In this document: in pieces, positions 1 through 8,272 of the stretch
Layout: every line of letters starts with the position of its first letter
Position numbering within the stretch: the stretch's first letter is position 1
Source: Rhizobacter sp.
GTDB taxonomy: Bacteria > Pseudomonadota > Gammaproteobacteria > Burkholderiales > Burkholderiaceae_C
Assembly: GCA_019635355.1 (NCBI GenBank)
Contig: JAHBZQ010000001.1
Span: 3,658,001-3,722,000 of the forward strand
Length of the DNA: 64,000 nucleotides
Reading direction: 5' to 3'
Notes under the pieces: generated by a model
What the model saw: only the letters and a program-made list of their open reading frames with translations
Database searches by the model: none
Told to the model about the DNA's origin: nothing
Position numbers and translations under genes: made by a program

Positions 1-261
1 GGCCGTCTTGTCGTGCTTGTCGGTGAGCTGGCCGCTCGTGGCCGAGAAGAGCAGGAAGGGCAGGATGAAGAGCGCCCCGATCACGAGACCGGCCAGCGAC
101 GCCGGCAGCCAACTCACCTGGATCTGGTAGGTCACCATCACCGTGAGCGCGAACTTGAAGAGGTTGTCGTTCCCGGCGCCGAGGAACTGCGTCCAGAAGA
201 AAGGCGCGAAGCGGCGCTGCTGGAGCAGCGCGAACTGGTTGGGGTGGTCGTGGCTGCTCAA
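1..261 (-). CDS. MFS transporter, LplT-like, N-terminal part
   Basis: Only the first 87 codons lie in the window; the gene runs off the left edge. The translation contains FFWTQFLGAGNDNLFKFAL, which resembles the first helix of LplT-type lysophospholipid flippases and the MFS half of LplT-Aas fusions (FGAFNDN-like motif). A second hydrophobic segment (LAGLVIGALFILPFLLF) follows, then the MFS loop beginning SGQLTDKHDK. The start is TTG at 261, preceded by GAGGG; no ATG lies between it and the upstream in-frame stop. Known of the family: inner-membrane transport of lysophospholipids, often paired with an acyltransferase. Whether an acyltransferase follows cannot be seen here. Confidence 0.8.
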   Translation of the reverse strand, partial: MSSHDHPNQFALLQQRRFAPFFWTQFLGAGNDNLFKFALTVMVTYQIQVSWLPASLAGLVIGALFILPFLLFSATSGQLTDKHDKTA

Positions 262-279
262 GGAGGTCCCTCGTGATCG

Positions 280-972
280 TTATTCGACTTGCGCTTCGAA
301 GCCGGCCGGCAGCTTGTACTGCGCGCGTTTGGCATCGAAGCTCAGCACGTGCGTGGCCGACACCCGCTCGCCGTGAAACTGGCCGAGGCTCGTGATGCGC
401 AGCGGGTACGCGGCTGCGCCCTCGCGCACCTCGACCTTCAATCGGCGCGAGAAATCGTTGCACACGGCCGGCGTGGCGTGCGCGCACTCGTGCGTGCCGG
501 TGTTGCGCACGGTGGAGGTGATGTCGAGCGCGACCTGGAAGCCCGCGTCGCGGGGAACGTACAGGCGCGTGCCGCCCAGCAGGTAACCCTGGCTCACCGA
601 GGTGTCGCTGATCTCGAAGCCGTAGAGGTTCGCGCCGAGCTGCAGCACGTTGACCTCGCCGGGCCGGCCCATCTGGCCGCTTTCCAGGCCGAGCTTCTGC
701 GCCACCGGCTGCCAGCCCTCGGCGTCGCGCTTGAGCAGGTAGAGGTCGATGCGGCCGGGGTCGTTGGGGGCCGACTCGGGGGCGCTGCGCGTGCAGATGG
801 CCAGCAGGCGGTGCGGCTCGCCGCGCAAGCTCACGTCTTTCGAGGCGCAGGCGTCTTTCAGGCGGGCGAGGGGCGCTTCGGTGGGGGCGGGGCGAGCCAT
901 CAGCGCAGCGGCGCCGAGCACCAGTGCCGACGCGGTGGTGACGATGAAGAAAGGGGAGCGGACGACGGACAT
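280..972 (-). CDS. Hypothetical exported protein
   Basis: A 230-residue protein that I do not recognise. Residues 6-27 form a hydrophobic segment ending ALMARPAP, so it is probably exported or membrane-anchored. The rest is a soluble domain with few cysteines; one pair (HECAHATPAVCNDF) could form a disulfide. It starts with ATG and lies 42 bases downstream of the DUF2145 gene on the same strand, so it may belong to that operon. It ends 18 bases before the start of the MFS gene on the same strand. No catalytic motif is visible. Confidence 0.65.
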   Translation of the reverse strand: MSVVRSPFFIVTTASALVLGAAALMARPAPTEAPLARLKDACASKDVSLRGEPHRLLAICTRSAPESAPNDPGRIDLYLLKRDAEGWQPVAQKLGLESGQMGRPGEVNVLQLGANLYGFEISDTSVSQGYLLGGTRLYVPRDAGFQVALDITSTVRNTGTHECAHATPAVCNDFSRRLKVEVREGAAAYPLRITSLGQFHGERVSATHVLSFDAKRAQYKLPAGFEAQVE

Positions 973-1014
973 GGGGGGCGATTGTGCAGTCGCGACGGCG
1001 ATCTGAGAGGGCCC

Positions 1015-1788
1015 TCAGCGTATGACTTGCACGGGGTTCCCCATGCCAGTTCTCGCGAGCCAGCTGAACACCGAGTCGACCGTCACCGTTTCGATGCGGT
1101 CGCGGAAGCGCTTGCCGTCGGGGTGGTCGTCGAAGGCGACGTTGGCAGCGGTCACGCGGGCCCCCAGGCGCTTGAAGGCCGAGAGGTGCAGCGTGGTCGG
1201 CTGGTAGCCCTCGCGCTGGAGCCAGAGCTGGGCCCGCTCGCGGGTCACGGCGCCCGGGTCCATCGCCATCGCCAGCGTCTCGATGGCCCACTGGTTCGAC
1301 TGCTGGTAACGCTGCGCCCACGGGTAGGCGACCATGTTGTAGCGCTCGGTGTGCGCTTGCGCGAGGCGCTGGTTGTCGCGCAGCGCGGGCAGCAGGCGGG
1401 CCTGCACGTCGGGGCGCAGCAGCACCACGCCGGCCTGGTACTCGTGCAGGTCGTCGAGGAAGAATTCGCCCAGGCCTTGGCGGTAGACGGCCGCGTGCGC
1501 GGTGCCGCACTGGTTGAGCTTGTGAGCCACGCGCCATTTGCCGCCCTCGCGGTAGGCGAGGCCGAGGTGCGAGTAGCGCAGGCCGTACTCGCTCAGGTCC
1601 TGGCCGGCACGGGCCAGCACCACCACCTGCGCGCCGCTCGCGTCGAGCGTGCGGGCGGTGCGCTCGGCGAGCACCATCGCGCGCTCCACGTTGCGCGCCT
1701 CGGGCGGCTTGGGCTCGCAGGGGCGGCCGGCGTGGGCGAGGGTGGTGAACGCTGCCAGCACCAGCGCCGCAGCCCATTTCCGGTTCAT
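1015..1788 (-). CDS. DUF2145 family exported protein (copy 1)
   Basis: A 257-residue protein with a signal peptide ending LAHA. It carries features I associate with DUF2145: RYSHLGLAYR near residue 70, a GLGEFFLDDL segment, and YQQSNQW around residue 160. The Pfam domain has no established function; the conserved H and N/Q/W residues would suit an enzyme in the periplasm, but this is inference. Its ATG overlaps the stop of the upstream small exported gene (ATGA), so translation is probably coupled. A second DUF2145 gene at 28803-29711 has the same kind of partner, which argues that the pair is a functional unit. Confidence 0.8.
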   Translation of the reverse strand: MNRKWAAALVLAAFTTLAHAGRPCEPKPPEARNVERAMVLAERTARTLDASGAQVVVLARAGQDLSEYGLRYSHLGLAYREGGKWRVAHKLNQCGTAHAAVYRQGLGEFFLDDLHEYQAGVVLLRPDVQARLLPALRDNQRLAQAHTERYNMVAYPWAQRYQQSNQWAIETLAMAMDPGAVTRERAQLWLQREGYQPTTLHLSAFKRLGARVTAANVAFDDHPDGKRFRDRIETVTVDSVFSWLARTGMGNPVQVIR

Positions 1789-2195
1789 CGTGTCACCCGT
1801 TCGTTGTAGAGCAGCGCGGCGCCGATCTCGTTGGGGATGTAGGCGATGGCGCGGCCGGCGGCCGAGAGCACCCAGCCGGCGCTGAAGGCGCTCACGGTGA
1901 CCACCGTGCCGACACCTATCGACAGCGCCGCGGCGCCCTGCGTGCTGAGCGTGACGCTGGCCCGTGCGCCATCGGACGCCCGCTCCAGGATGCACACCAC
2001 GCCGGTGGCCGAAGCCTCGACCGCCACGACGGTGAGCATCGCGCCGGCCGAGAGCAGCATCGCCGGCGCGGCGACCGACACCGCGATGGGCAGCATCGAC
2101 AAGGCGCTCGCGTCCGACGCGTTGGGCGGGTGGGCCCGTGCGGGGCTTGCCGCCAGCGAGGCCGAGAGCAGCAGGGGCAGGACGAGTCGTTTCAT
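1785..2195 (-). CDS. Small exported protein, DUF2145 partner (copy 1)
   Basis: About 136 residues. The start chosen is the ATG at 2195 (MKRLVLPLLL...), which has GAGGAG at good spacing; an in-frame ATG five codons upstream lacks such a site. The signal peptide ends SPARA. The mature protein is Ala/Val/Ser-rich, with a hydrophobic stretch of about 25 residues (VAAPAMLLSAGAMLTVVAVE) followed by CILERASDGARASVTL. It may sit in or at the inner membrane. It overlaps the DUF2145 start by four bases and follows the YiaAB gene by 11 bases. The function is unknown; the pairing recurs at 29708-30187. Confidence 0.65.
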   Translation of the reverse strand: MKRLVLPLLLSASLAASPARAHPPNASDASALSMLPIAVSVAAPAMLLSAGAMLTVVAVEASATGVVCILERASDGARASVTLSTQGAAALSIGVGTVVTVSAFSAGWVLSAAGRAIAYIPNEIGAALLYNERVTR

Positions 2196-2206
2196 GGCAT
2201 CGCTCC

Positions 2207-2665
2207 TCATTCCGTGTCACGCGCACCGCGCATCGCCATGCCGTCGCGGCGGGCCTGGGCGATCAGCACCTCGTGCGCGTCGCGCAGCGTCTTGGCGAGC
2301 GTGAACACGCTGGAGATCAGGAACAGCCAGCACACGCCGAGGTAGGCCTTGTAGGTCGGGTTGATCTCCATGCGGTAGAGGCCCCAGCCGGTGAGCGCCA
2401 TCGCAAGCGCGAAGCCGCCCCAGACCACGCTGCCCCACATCGGCGTGTCGACGCGCCGGCCTTCGTTGTCGCGCACGTACTTGGCGAGCGCGAAGGCGGT
2501 GGACAGGCAGAACACGTAGCCCATCACCATGAACGCGCGGTCCAGGTCGGCGCCGGGCAGGTAGGCCAGGCCCGTGGCGCAGAGCGTGGCGGCGACGCCG
2601 AACGAGACCCACACCTGGAGCTTCCAGGCCTTGGTGTCGGGGCGGGGGGCGGCGGGGGTGTGCAT
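2207..2665 (-). CDS. YiaAB two-helix domain membrane protein
   Basis: A 152-residue inner-membrane protein with two repeats of the YiaA/YiaB pattern: paired hydrophobic helices ending in F-x-LAK-x-RD (ALAKYVRD and TLAKTLRD). YiaAB proteins have no assigned reaction. The ATG at 2665 is preferred over a longer reading frame because AAGGA lies six bases upstream. It is the first gene of an apparent three-gene operon with the small exported protein and DUF2145, all on the minus strand and within a dozen bases of each other. The nearest plus-strand gene (XRE, 2796) diverges from it, so the 130 bases between should hold both promoters. Confidence 0.8.
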   Translation of the reverse strand: MHTPAAPRPDTKAWKLQVWVSFGVAATLCATGLAYLPGADLDRAFMVMGYVFCLSTAFALAKYVRDNEGRRVDTPMWGSVVWGGFALAMALTGWGLYRMEINPTYKAYLGVCWLFLISSVFTLAKTLRDAHEVLIAQARRDGMAMRGARDTE

Positions 2666-2795
2666 GACATCCTTGGGTTGGTTGAACACGGGGCGGATGA
2701 TCTGCAGCCGCCCGATCGGGTTCAAGCGTTCCAGGAGAGGTTGCGCGGCTCCGGCCGGCTGGTATCGTTTGCCGGTACTTCAGGGGGTCACGGGA

Positions 2796-3572
2796 ATGAG
2801 CACAACACAAGATCTGGTCACGGCACTCAAGGCCGAGCTCAAGGCCGCCGGCATCACCTACGCCGAGCTGGCCGAGCACCTCGACATGTCGGAGTCGAGC
2901 ATCAAGCGCATCTTCGCCAAGGCCGACATGCCGCTCTCACGCATCGACGACGTGCTGCGGGTGCTGAAGATGGATTTCGCCGAACTCGCGCGCAAGGTGG
3001 CCGACGCGCAGCCGCTGCGCCGCGAGCTCACGCTCGAGCAGGAGAAGGCGGTGGTGGCCGACAAGCGCCTGATGCTGATGGCCATCTGCTGCATGAGCCA
3101 GTGGACCTTCGAGCAGGTGGTCGCCACCTACACGCTCACTGAAGCCGAGTGCGTGAAGTACCTGACCCAGCTCGACAAGATCGGCATCATCGAGCTGCGC
3201 CCGCTCAACCGCTACCGGCTGCAATTGGCCAAGACCTTCCGCTGGCGGCCGGACGGCCCGGTGATGGCCTTCTTCCGCGAACACGTGGTCGACGACTACT
3301 TCAGCGGCGGCTTCGACGGCGAAGGCGAGATGCTGATGCTTGTGCACGGCCAGGTCGGCAAGAGCCTGGCGGCGACCTTCATGGAGCGCCTGCAGCGCGT
3401 GGGTCAGGACTTCGCCCAGCAGCACCTGGCCGACCAGAAGCTGCCGCCCGACCAGAAGCGGCCCTACACCTTGGTGGTGGGGATGCGGTCGTGGTTGTTT
3501 GCGGCGTTCCGCGACCTGAAGCGCGACGACACCGCGCTGCTGCCTTCGATCCGCACCGCGCGCGGCGGGTAG
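2796..3572 (+). CDS. XRE-family transcriptional regulator
   Basis: A 258-residue protein with an N-terminal helix-turn-helix of the XRE/Cro type at about residues 5-60 (ITYAELAEHLDMSESSIKRI). A longer domain of unknown ligand follows (CCMSQWTFEQVV, then EHVVDDYFSGGF). Such proteins are cytoplasmic repressors or activators; the target is unknown. ATG at 2796 follows CGGGA; longer frames upstream run into the divergent YiaAB promoter region. Its last 109 bases overlap the end of the AraC gene on the opposite strand, so the two messages are complementary at their 3' ends. Confidence 0.85.
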   Translation: MSTTQDLVTALKAELKAAGITYAELAEHLDMSESSIKRIFAKADMPLSRIDDVLRVLKMDFAELARKVADAQPLRRELTLEQEKAVVADKRLMLMAICCMSQWTFEQVVATYTLTEAECVKYLTQLDKIGIIELRPLNRYRLQLAKTFRWRPDGPVMAFFREHVVDDYFSGGFDGEGEMLMLVHGQVGKSLAATFMERLQRVGQDFAQQHLADQKLPPDQKRPYTLVVGMRSWLFAAFRDLKRDDTALLPSIRTARGG

Positions 3573-4351
3573 AAGCTGACGGCGCCGCTCGTGTAGAAGT
3601 AGGCGGGCGACGCGCCGTAGGCGTGGGCCCAGATCTTCGAGAAGTGCGCCGAGTCGGTGAAGCCGGCGGCGGCGGCGATCTGGGTGAAGTTCATGCCCGA
3701 GCCGAGCAGGCGCGCGGCGGCGCGGATCTTCAGCGACTGGCAGTACTTGCGCAGCGGCAGCCCCATCTCCTGCGTGAAGAGGTGCGAGAGGCGGTCGCGC
3801 GACACGCACACCGCGTTGGCCAGCTCGGCCACGCCCAGCGTGTGGTCGGCGTCGAGCAGGGCGATGACACGCTCCACGCGCGTGTCGAGCTTCGGAGGCG
3901 GCGGCAGCAGGTCGCGCGCCAGCTCGAAGATGCGGCGGTACAGCAGGCGAGTGGTGCGAGAGGTCATCTCGCCGCGGCGGAAGGCATCGAGCGCCGGCAT
4001 CGCCGGCTCGAAAGCTTCGGGCGGCAGCACCTTGTAGCCCGGCTCCGGCAGGAAGGCGAAGGCGCGGTACAGCGGGTGTTCGGTCGACGCGTCGATGCAC
4101 GCGAAGGGCACGCCGCAGGCATGCAGGCGCTTGGCGGCGAAGGGGCGCACCGCCACCGCACGCACCCGCTGGGTCTGGCCGCCGACGTCGATCTCGAAGT
4201 CGGCGTCGGTCAAGGCCAGCAGCAGCGACGCGCTGTGGCGGGCGCTCTGCGAATCGGTGCCAGTGCTGGTGTAGAGGAAGCCGTCTTCGAAGAGACGCAT
4301 GCGCCCCCGGGGCGATGCGGCAGCGTGGCGGGTGTTGGCCAGGCGGTCCAC
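3464..4351 (-). CDS. AraC-family transcriptional regulator
   Basis: About 295 residues. The N-terminal part looks like a cupin-type sensing domain. The C-terminal double helix-turn-helix of AraC/XylS proteins follows (LGVAELANAVCVSRDRLSHLF and FTQIAAAAGFTDSAHFSKIW), ending near the usual SPAYFY. A 40-residue tail beyond that is read from DNA that also encodes the end of the XRE gene. I chose GTG at 4351 because AAGGA lies seven bases upstream; an ATG at 4300 is the alternative. It is transcribed with, and 35 bases after, secreted hydrolase D, so it may regulate that gene. Confidence 0.8.
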   Translation of the reverse strand: MDRLANTRHAAASPRGRMRLFEDGFLYTSTGTDSQSARHSASLLLALTDADFEIDVGGQTQRVRAVAVRPFAAKRLHACGVPFACIDASTEHPLYRAFAFLPEPGYKVLPPEAFEPAMPALDAFRRGEMTSRTTRLLYRRIFELARDLLPPPPKLDTRVERVIALLDADHTLGVAELANAVCVSRDRLSHLFTQEMGLPLRKYCQSLKIRAAARLLGSGMNFTQIAAAAGFTDSAHFSKIWAHAYGASPAYFYTSGAVSFYPPRAVRIEGSSAVSSRFRSRNAANNHDRIPTTKV

Positions 4352-4386
4352 GTCAGGTCCTTGGGGGCGCGTGCGAGGACGATGCC

Positions 4387-5280
4387 TCAGGGGGTGACGA
4401 AGCTCTTCAGCCAGTTCGTGGTGGCGGGCAGCGCCCAGGCACCCGAGCCGTACTGGTAGTTGCTGTCGACCGGCAGGCCGGTGCACTGCGCGCCATAGGT
4501 GCCCAGGCCCATGAAGCAGTGGTCGGCGTAGAGGTCGAGCACCTGGTAGTCCTTGACGATTGCCCAGCCGGAGCCGTTGCTGCCGAAGCACTCGGTGGCG
4601 CCCGTGCAGGAGCGGCCGGTCACGAGCGTGGCCTGCGAGCGGGCGATGGCTTCGGTGCCACCGACGAACATGTCGCGCTCGCCGTTGATAATGCGCAGGC
4701 GGTCACCCGGCTGGGTGTGCTTGCCGTTGGCCATGCACGACTCGAGGTTGTAGGCGGCGGTGTAGGTGGAGCCCGTGCCCTGGCCCATCGAGGCGCGGAT
4801 GCGGCTGTCGAAGTTGCGCGACAGCACCGAGATGATCGAACCCTGGCTCAGGCCGCCGGTGACCACGCCCTTGGAGCAATCGGCCTTGGCGCGGGCGCAG
4901 ATCTTGGCGATGGCCGAGTTGCTGTTGGCCCCGTTGAAGATGCACTTGGCACGCGTGCTGATGGTGCTGCAGGTGCCGAAGCTGCCGTTGTCGTAGGCGA
5001 CGGTGGCGGCCACGAAGCCCTTGGCGGCCATCGCGTTGACGGCGGCCATCGCCCAGGCGCTGTTGTAGTTCTCGCCGGTGCCGCCGATGTGGATGTACAC
5101 CGGGTACTTGCCGGAGGCGGTGGGCTCGGCGCCGGTGATGTTGTAGGTGGTGCCGCACGACGAGGTGCTGCCGCCCTTGTAGGTGGCGCTGAAGCTGGTC
5201 TGGGCCGAGGCCAGGGCCGAGGCGGCAGTGAGGGCGAGGGCCAGGCCGGCCCGCACCAGGGTGCGCGTTGAAAGTTTCAC
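4387..5280 (-). CDS. Secreted alpha/beta hydrolase, paralogue D
   Basis: A 297-residue exported protein with a signal peptide ending ALASA. It has the nucleophile elbow GGLSQGS (Ser145), an NGERD acid (Asp203) and YADHC (His254), together a plausible Ser-Asp-His triad. Nine or more cysteines suggest disulfides. Three paralogues lie at 39470-44425, and it is closest to copy B (both share SKGVVTGGLSQGS and end WLKSFVTP). Start is GTG at 5280 with GGAGA six bases upstream; a TTG four codons earlier is less likely. Unlike the others, no foldase gene is adjacent. An AraC gene follows. The substrate is unknown; an ester (lipid or polyester) is a guess from the fold and from the foldase linkage of its paralogues. 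Confidence 0.75.
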   Translation of the reverse strand: MKLSTRTLVRAGLALALTAASALASAQTSFSATYKGGSTSSCGTTYNITGAEPTASGKYPVYIHIGGTGENYNSAWAMAAVNAMAAKGFVAATVAYDNGSFGTCSTISTRAKCIFNGANSNSAIAKICARAKADCSKGVVTGGLSQGSIISVLSRNFDSRIRASMGQGTGSTYTAAYNLESCMANGKHTQPGDRLRIINGERDMFVGGTEAIARSQATLVTGRSCTGATECFGSNGSGWAIVKDYQVLDLYADHCFMGLGTYGAQCTGLPVDSNYQYGSGAWALPATTNWLKSFVTP

Positions 5281-5318
5281 GAAGGTCTCCAATCAGGTTT
5301 GTGGTAGTTGGTCTTGGA

Positions 5319-5338
5319 ATGTGCACACCCGTGCACAT
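5319..5338. promoter_or_regulatory. Inverted repeat upstream of hydrolase D
   Basis: ATGTGCAC and GTGCACAT flank a 4-base spacer: a perfect 8-bp inverted repeat about 40 bases upstream of the hydrolase D start. The position fits an operator. The binding protein is unknown; the AraC protein encoded downstream is one candidate. The element differs from the CCCTGA/TCAGGG repeats ahead of copies A and C. Confidence 0.45.
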
Positions 5339-5433
5339 GAGCAGATTCTTCGCCCGGCCTGCGGCGACCACTTGTACCGGCTTGTTCTTTTGGGCCCGGG
5401 CGCGGCGGGGTTTACCCGCGGCGCGAGGGCGGG

Positions 5434-7068
5434 TCAGCGGGTGCTCGTGAGCAAGGTCACGGTGAAGCGGGCCCAGGCACCGGCTTCGCTGTCGGCCTCG
5501 ATGCGGCCGCCCATGCGCTCGATCAGCTGGCGGCTGATGGCCAGGCCGATGCCGGTGCCTTCACCGTGGCTCGCGTTGCGGCCGAGGCGGTTGAAGGGCT
5601 CGTAGAGGCGCGCGAGCTGCTCCGGTGTCATCCCGACACCGGCGTTCCACACCGAGAGGGCCACCTCGCCGGTGGCGGTGCGGCGCGCGCTCACCCGCAC
5701 GCGGCCGGGAGCCAGCCCGTACTTGATGGCGTTCGACAGCAGGTTCAGCACACATTGGCGCAGCCGCAGCGGGTCGGCTTGCACGGGTGGCAGGCCCGGC
5801 TCGATCTCACGTTCGACGGTGACCGAGCGCTCGTCGACCTGCGCCCGCACCATCGCCAGGCTGTCGTCGAGCAGGCGCGGCAGGTCGACCGGCTCCGGCT
5901 GCAGTTCGACCGCCCCGAGCTCGATGCGGCTCAGGTCCATCAGGTCGGTGATGAGGCCCAGCAGGTGCTGGCCGGCACGTTCGATGTGGACGACGCGCTC
6001 CTTCTGCTGCTCGGTGAGCGGGGCGCGTTCGTCGAGCTGCAGCAGCTGCGAGAAGCCGATCACCGCGTTGAGTGGCGTGCGCAACTCATGGCTCACTCGG
6101 CCGAGGAACTGTGTCTTCATCGCACTGGCCTGCTCGGCGGCCTGGGCCTGCGCGAGCGCGTGCTGCGCGGCCTTGAGCGGCGAGATGTCGACGAAGGTGC
6201 CGACCACGCGGCGCACCCGGCCGTCGGAGCCACGCTCGGCGATGCGGCCCTGCACCAGCAGCCAGATCCAGCTGCCGCTTTCGTGGCGGATGCGGAACTC
6301 GTCGCTGTAGGGGGCGGCGGTCGGGTCCTTCAGGTACGCGCTGAACCGTGCGCCGGCCGCGGCCAGGTCGTCGGGGTGGCAGCGTTCCTCGAAGGAGCGC
6401 ACCGTCACCGCGCCGAAGGCTCTCGGGGTGGTGCCCAGCACCTCGGCCCAGCGCCCGCCGAGCACCAGGCCGCCGGTGACGAGGTCGCGCTCCCACAGCG
6501 CCACCCGCCCGGCGTTGATGGCGGTGGCGAGCCACTCGCGCGAGTGCTGCAGCTTGGCGATCATCTGCTCGCGCTCGGCCTGCAGCGCGACCTCGGCGCT
6601 CACGTCCATCACCTGCACCAGGCGCACGGCGCGGCCGCGGTAGGTGAGGGTGTGGCCGCTGACGCGCACGTGGAAGATGCTGCCGTCCTTGCGGCGATGC
6701 CGCCAAACCCCGGGGACCGCCACGCTCGGCTTTTCGCGCACCTCGCGCGTGATCTCGTGCATGGCCGGCACGTCTTCGGGGGGACGGATGTCGGCCAGCG
6801 TCATCTTCAGCAGCTCGTCCTGCGTGTAGCCGTAGCGGCGCAGCATCGCGCCGTTGACGGCGAGGAAGCCGAGCGTCTCCACGTCGTAGGCGAACATGGG
6901 GTTGGGGCACAGCGTGAAGAGCTGCTCGTAGTCGGTGCCGGCCGGCAGCAGGGTGCTGTCGTCGGCGGCGTGGGCGGGTGGGCGTCGGCGCCACCACACC
7001 AGGGCCGCGAGCGTGGCCAGGGCCAGCAGCGCGCCGGCCAGGGCGTAGAGCGGCACGCCCGCGGTCAC
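5434..7068 (-). CDS. PAS-domain sensor histidine kinase
   Basis: A 544-residue protein with one N-terminal transmembrane helix (residues 6-25), then two PAS/PAC units (YEQLFTLCPNPMFAYD and a PAS_3-type domain with WEWDLVTG-like sequence), HisKA and HATPase_c. The phosphoacceptor is His327 in SHELRTP. N, G1 and G2 boxes are present (NLLSNAIKYG, GEGTGIGLAI). It lacks a receiver domain, so the partner regulator is elsewhere. Its ATG overlaps the stop of the CaiB gene by four bases, an unusual company for a kinase. The signal is unknown. Confidence 0.85.
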   Translation of the reverse strand: MTAGVPLYALAGALLALATLAALVWWRRRPPAHAADDSTLLPAGTDYEQLFTLCPNPMFAYDVETLGFLAVNGAMLRRYGYTQDELLKMTLADIRPPEDVPAMHEITREVREKPSVAVPGVWRHRRKDGSIFHVRVSGHTLTYRGRAVRLVQVMDVSAEVALQAEREQMIAKLQHSREWLATAINAGRVALWERDLVTGGLVLGGRWAEVLGTTPRAFGAVTVRSFEERCHPDDLAAAGARFSAYLKDPTAAPYSDEFRIRHESGSWIWLLVQGRIAERGSDGRVRRVVGTFVDISPLKAAQHALAQAQAAEQASAMKTQFLGRVSHELRTPLNAVIGFSQLLQLDERAPLTEQQKERVVHIERAGQHLLGLITDLMDLSRIELGAVELQPEPVDLPRLLDDSLAMVRAQVDERSVTVEREIEPGLPPVQADPLRLRQCVLNLLSNAIKYGLAPGRVRVSARRTATGEVALSVWNAGVGMTPEQLARLYEPFNRLGRNASHGEGTGIGLAISRQLIERMGGRIEADSEAGAWARFTVTLLTSTR

Positions 7069-8270
7069 AGCACGCCGCGTTCGCGCAGGCGGGCTTCCTG
7101 CTCGGGCGTGATGCCGATCTCGCGCAGCACCGCGCTGGTGTCTTCGCCGAGCGTTGGCGCGCGGCGGGTGATGCGCCCCGGCGTGGCCGAGAGCTTGGGC
7201 ACGATGCCGGGCACGTCGACGGTGAGGCCGTCGGCCGAGGTCACCGTCTCCACCATGCCGCGGGCGCGGTAGTGCGGGTCTTCGGCGATGTCGCGCGCGG
7301 TGTAGAGGCGGCCGGCCGGCACCTGGGCGGCGTTGAGCGCGCTGAGCACCTCGGTGACGCTGCGGGTTTGCGTCCAGGCGCCGATGGCGGCGTCGATCTC
7401 GTCGACCCGCTTCACGCGCGCGGCGTTGCCGACGAGCGTGGGGTCGTCGGCCCAGTCGCTGCGGCCGATGGTGCGCATGAGGCGGGTAAAGATGCTGTCG
7501 CCGTTGCCGGCCACGAGCACCCAGCCGTCGGTGCAGGGGTAGGCGTTGCTGGGTGCGATGCCCGGGAGGGCCGAACCGGCCGCTTCACGCACGGTGCCGA
7601 AGGCGCTGTACTCGGGCAACAGGCTTTCCATGCAGTTGAAGACGGCCTCGTAGAGCGCGACGTCGACGACTTGCCCCTTGCCCGAGGCATGGCGGTGGTG
7701 CAGCGCCATCAGGATGCCGATCACGCCGTGCAGCGAGGCCAGCGTGTCGCCGATGCTCACGCCCACACGCACAGGCACACGCCCCGGCTCGCCGGTCAGG
7801 TAGCGCAGGCCGCCCATCGCTTCGGCCACCACGCCGAAGCCCGGGCGATCCTTGTAAGGCCCCGTCTGACCGTAGCCGCTGATGCGCAGCATGATGAGCT
7901 TCGGGTTCAGCGCGCTCAGTGCTTCGTATGACAAACCCCAGGCCTCCATCACGCCGGGCTTGAAGTTCTCGATCAGCACGTCGCACTCGGCGGCGAGCCG
8001 CTTCACGATCTCGCGCGCCTCGGGCTGCTTGAGGTCGAGCGCCACGCTCTTCTTGTTGCGCGACTGCACCTGCCACCACACGCTGGTGCCGTTGTGCAGC
8101 AGGCGCCACTGGCGCAGCGGGTCGCCGCTGCCGGGGGGTTCGATCTTGATGACCTCGGCGCCGAAGTCGGCCAGCGTCTTGGCGGCGAAGGGGCCGGCGA
8201 TGAGCTGGCCCATCTCCAGCACCTTGAGGCCGGCGAGGGGACCTGTCTGGAACGCGGTGTCGGACGACAT
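7065..8270 (-). CDS. CaiB/BaiF family CoA-transferase
   Basis: A 401-residue class III CoA-transferase. It begins GPLAGLKVLEMGQLIAGP, carries the ADFGAEVIKIE motif and the SRNKKSVALDLK stretch, and has the likely catalytic Asp in VSIGDTLASLHG. Enzymes of this family move CoA between carboxylic acids in the cytoplasm; the substrate cannot be read from sequence. The ATG at 8270 lies 2 bases after the rlmJ stop, and the stop overlaps the kinase start (ATGA), so rlmJ, this gene and the kinase look co-transcribed. Confidence 0.88.
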   Translation of the reverse strand: MSSDTAFQTGPLAGLKVLEMGQLIAGPFAAKTLADFGAEVIKIEPPGSGDPLRQWRLLHNGTSVWWQVQSRNKKSVALDLKQPEAREIVKRLAAECDVLIENFKPGVMEAWGLSYEALSALNPKLIMLRISGYGQTGPYKDRPGFGVVAEAMGGLRYLTGEPGRVPVRVGVSIGDTLASLHGVIGILMALHHRHASGKGQVVDVALYEAVFNCMESLLPEYSAFGTVREAAGSALPGIAPSNAYPCTDGWVLVAGNGDSIFTRLMRTIGRSDWADDPTLVGNAARVKRVDEIDAAIGAWTQTRSVTEVLSALNAAQVPAGRLYTARDIAEDPHYRARGMVETVTSADGLTVDVPGIVPKLSATPGRITRRAPTLGEDTSAVLREIGITPEQEARLRERGVL

Positions 8271-8272
8271 GA

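Noticed and set aside
289..1809. Long plus-strand frame of 506 codons
   Set aside because: It is antisense to the exported and DUF2145 genes, made of Arg/Ala/His-rich low-complexity sequence, a shadow usual in high-GC DNA.
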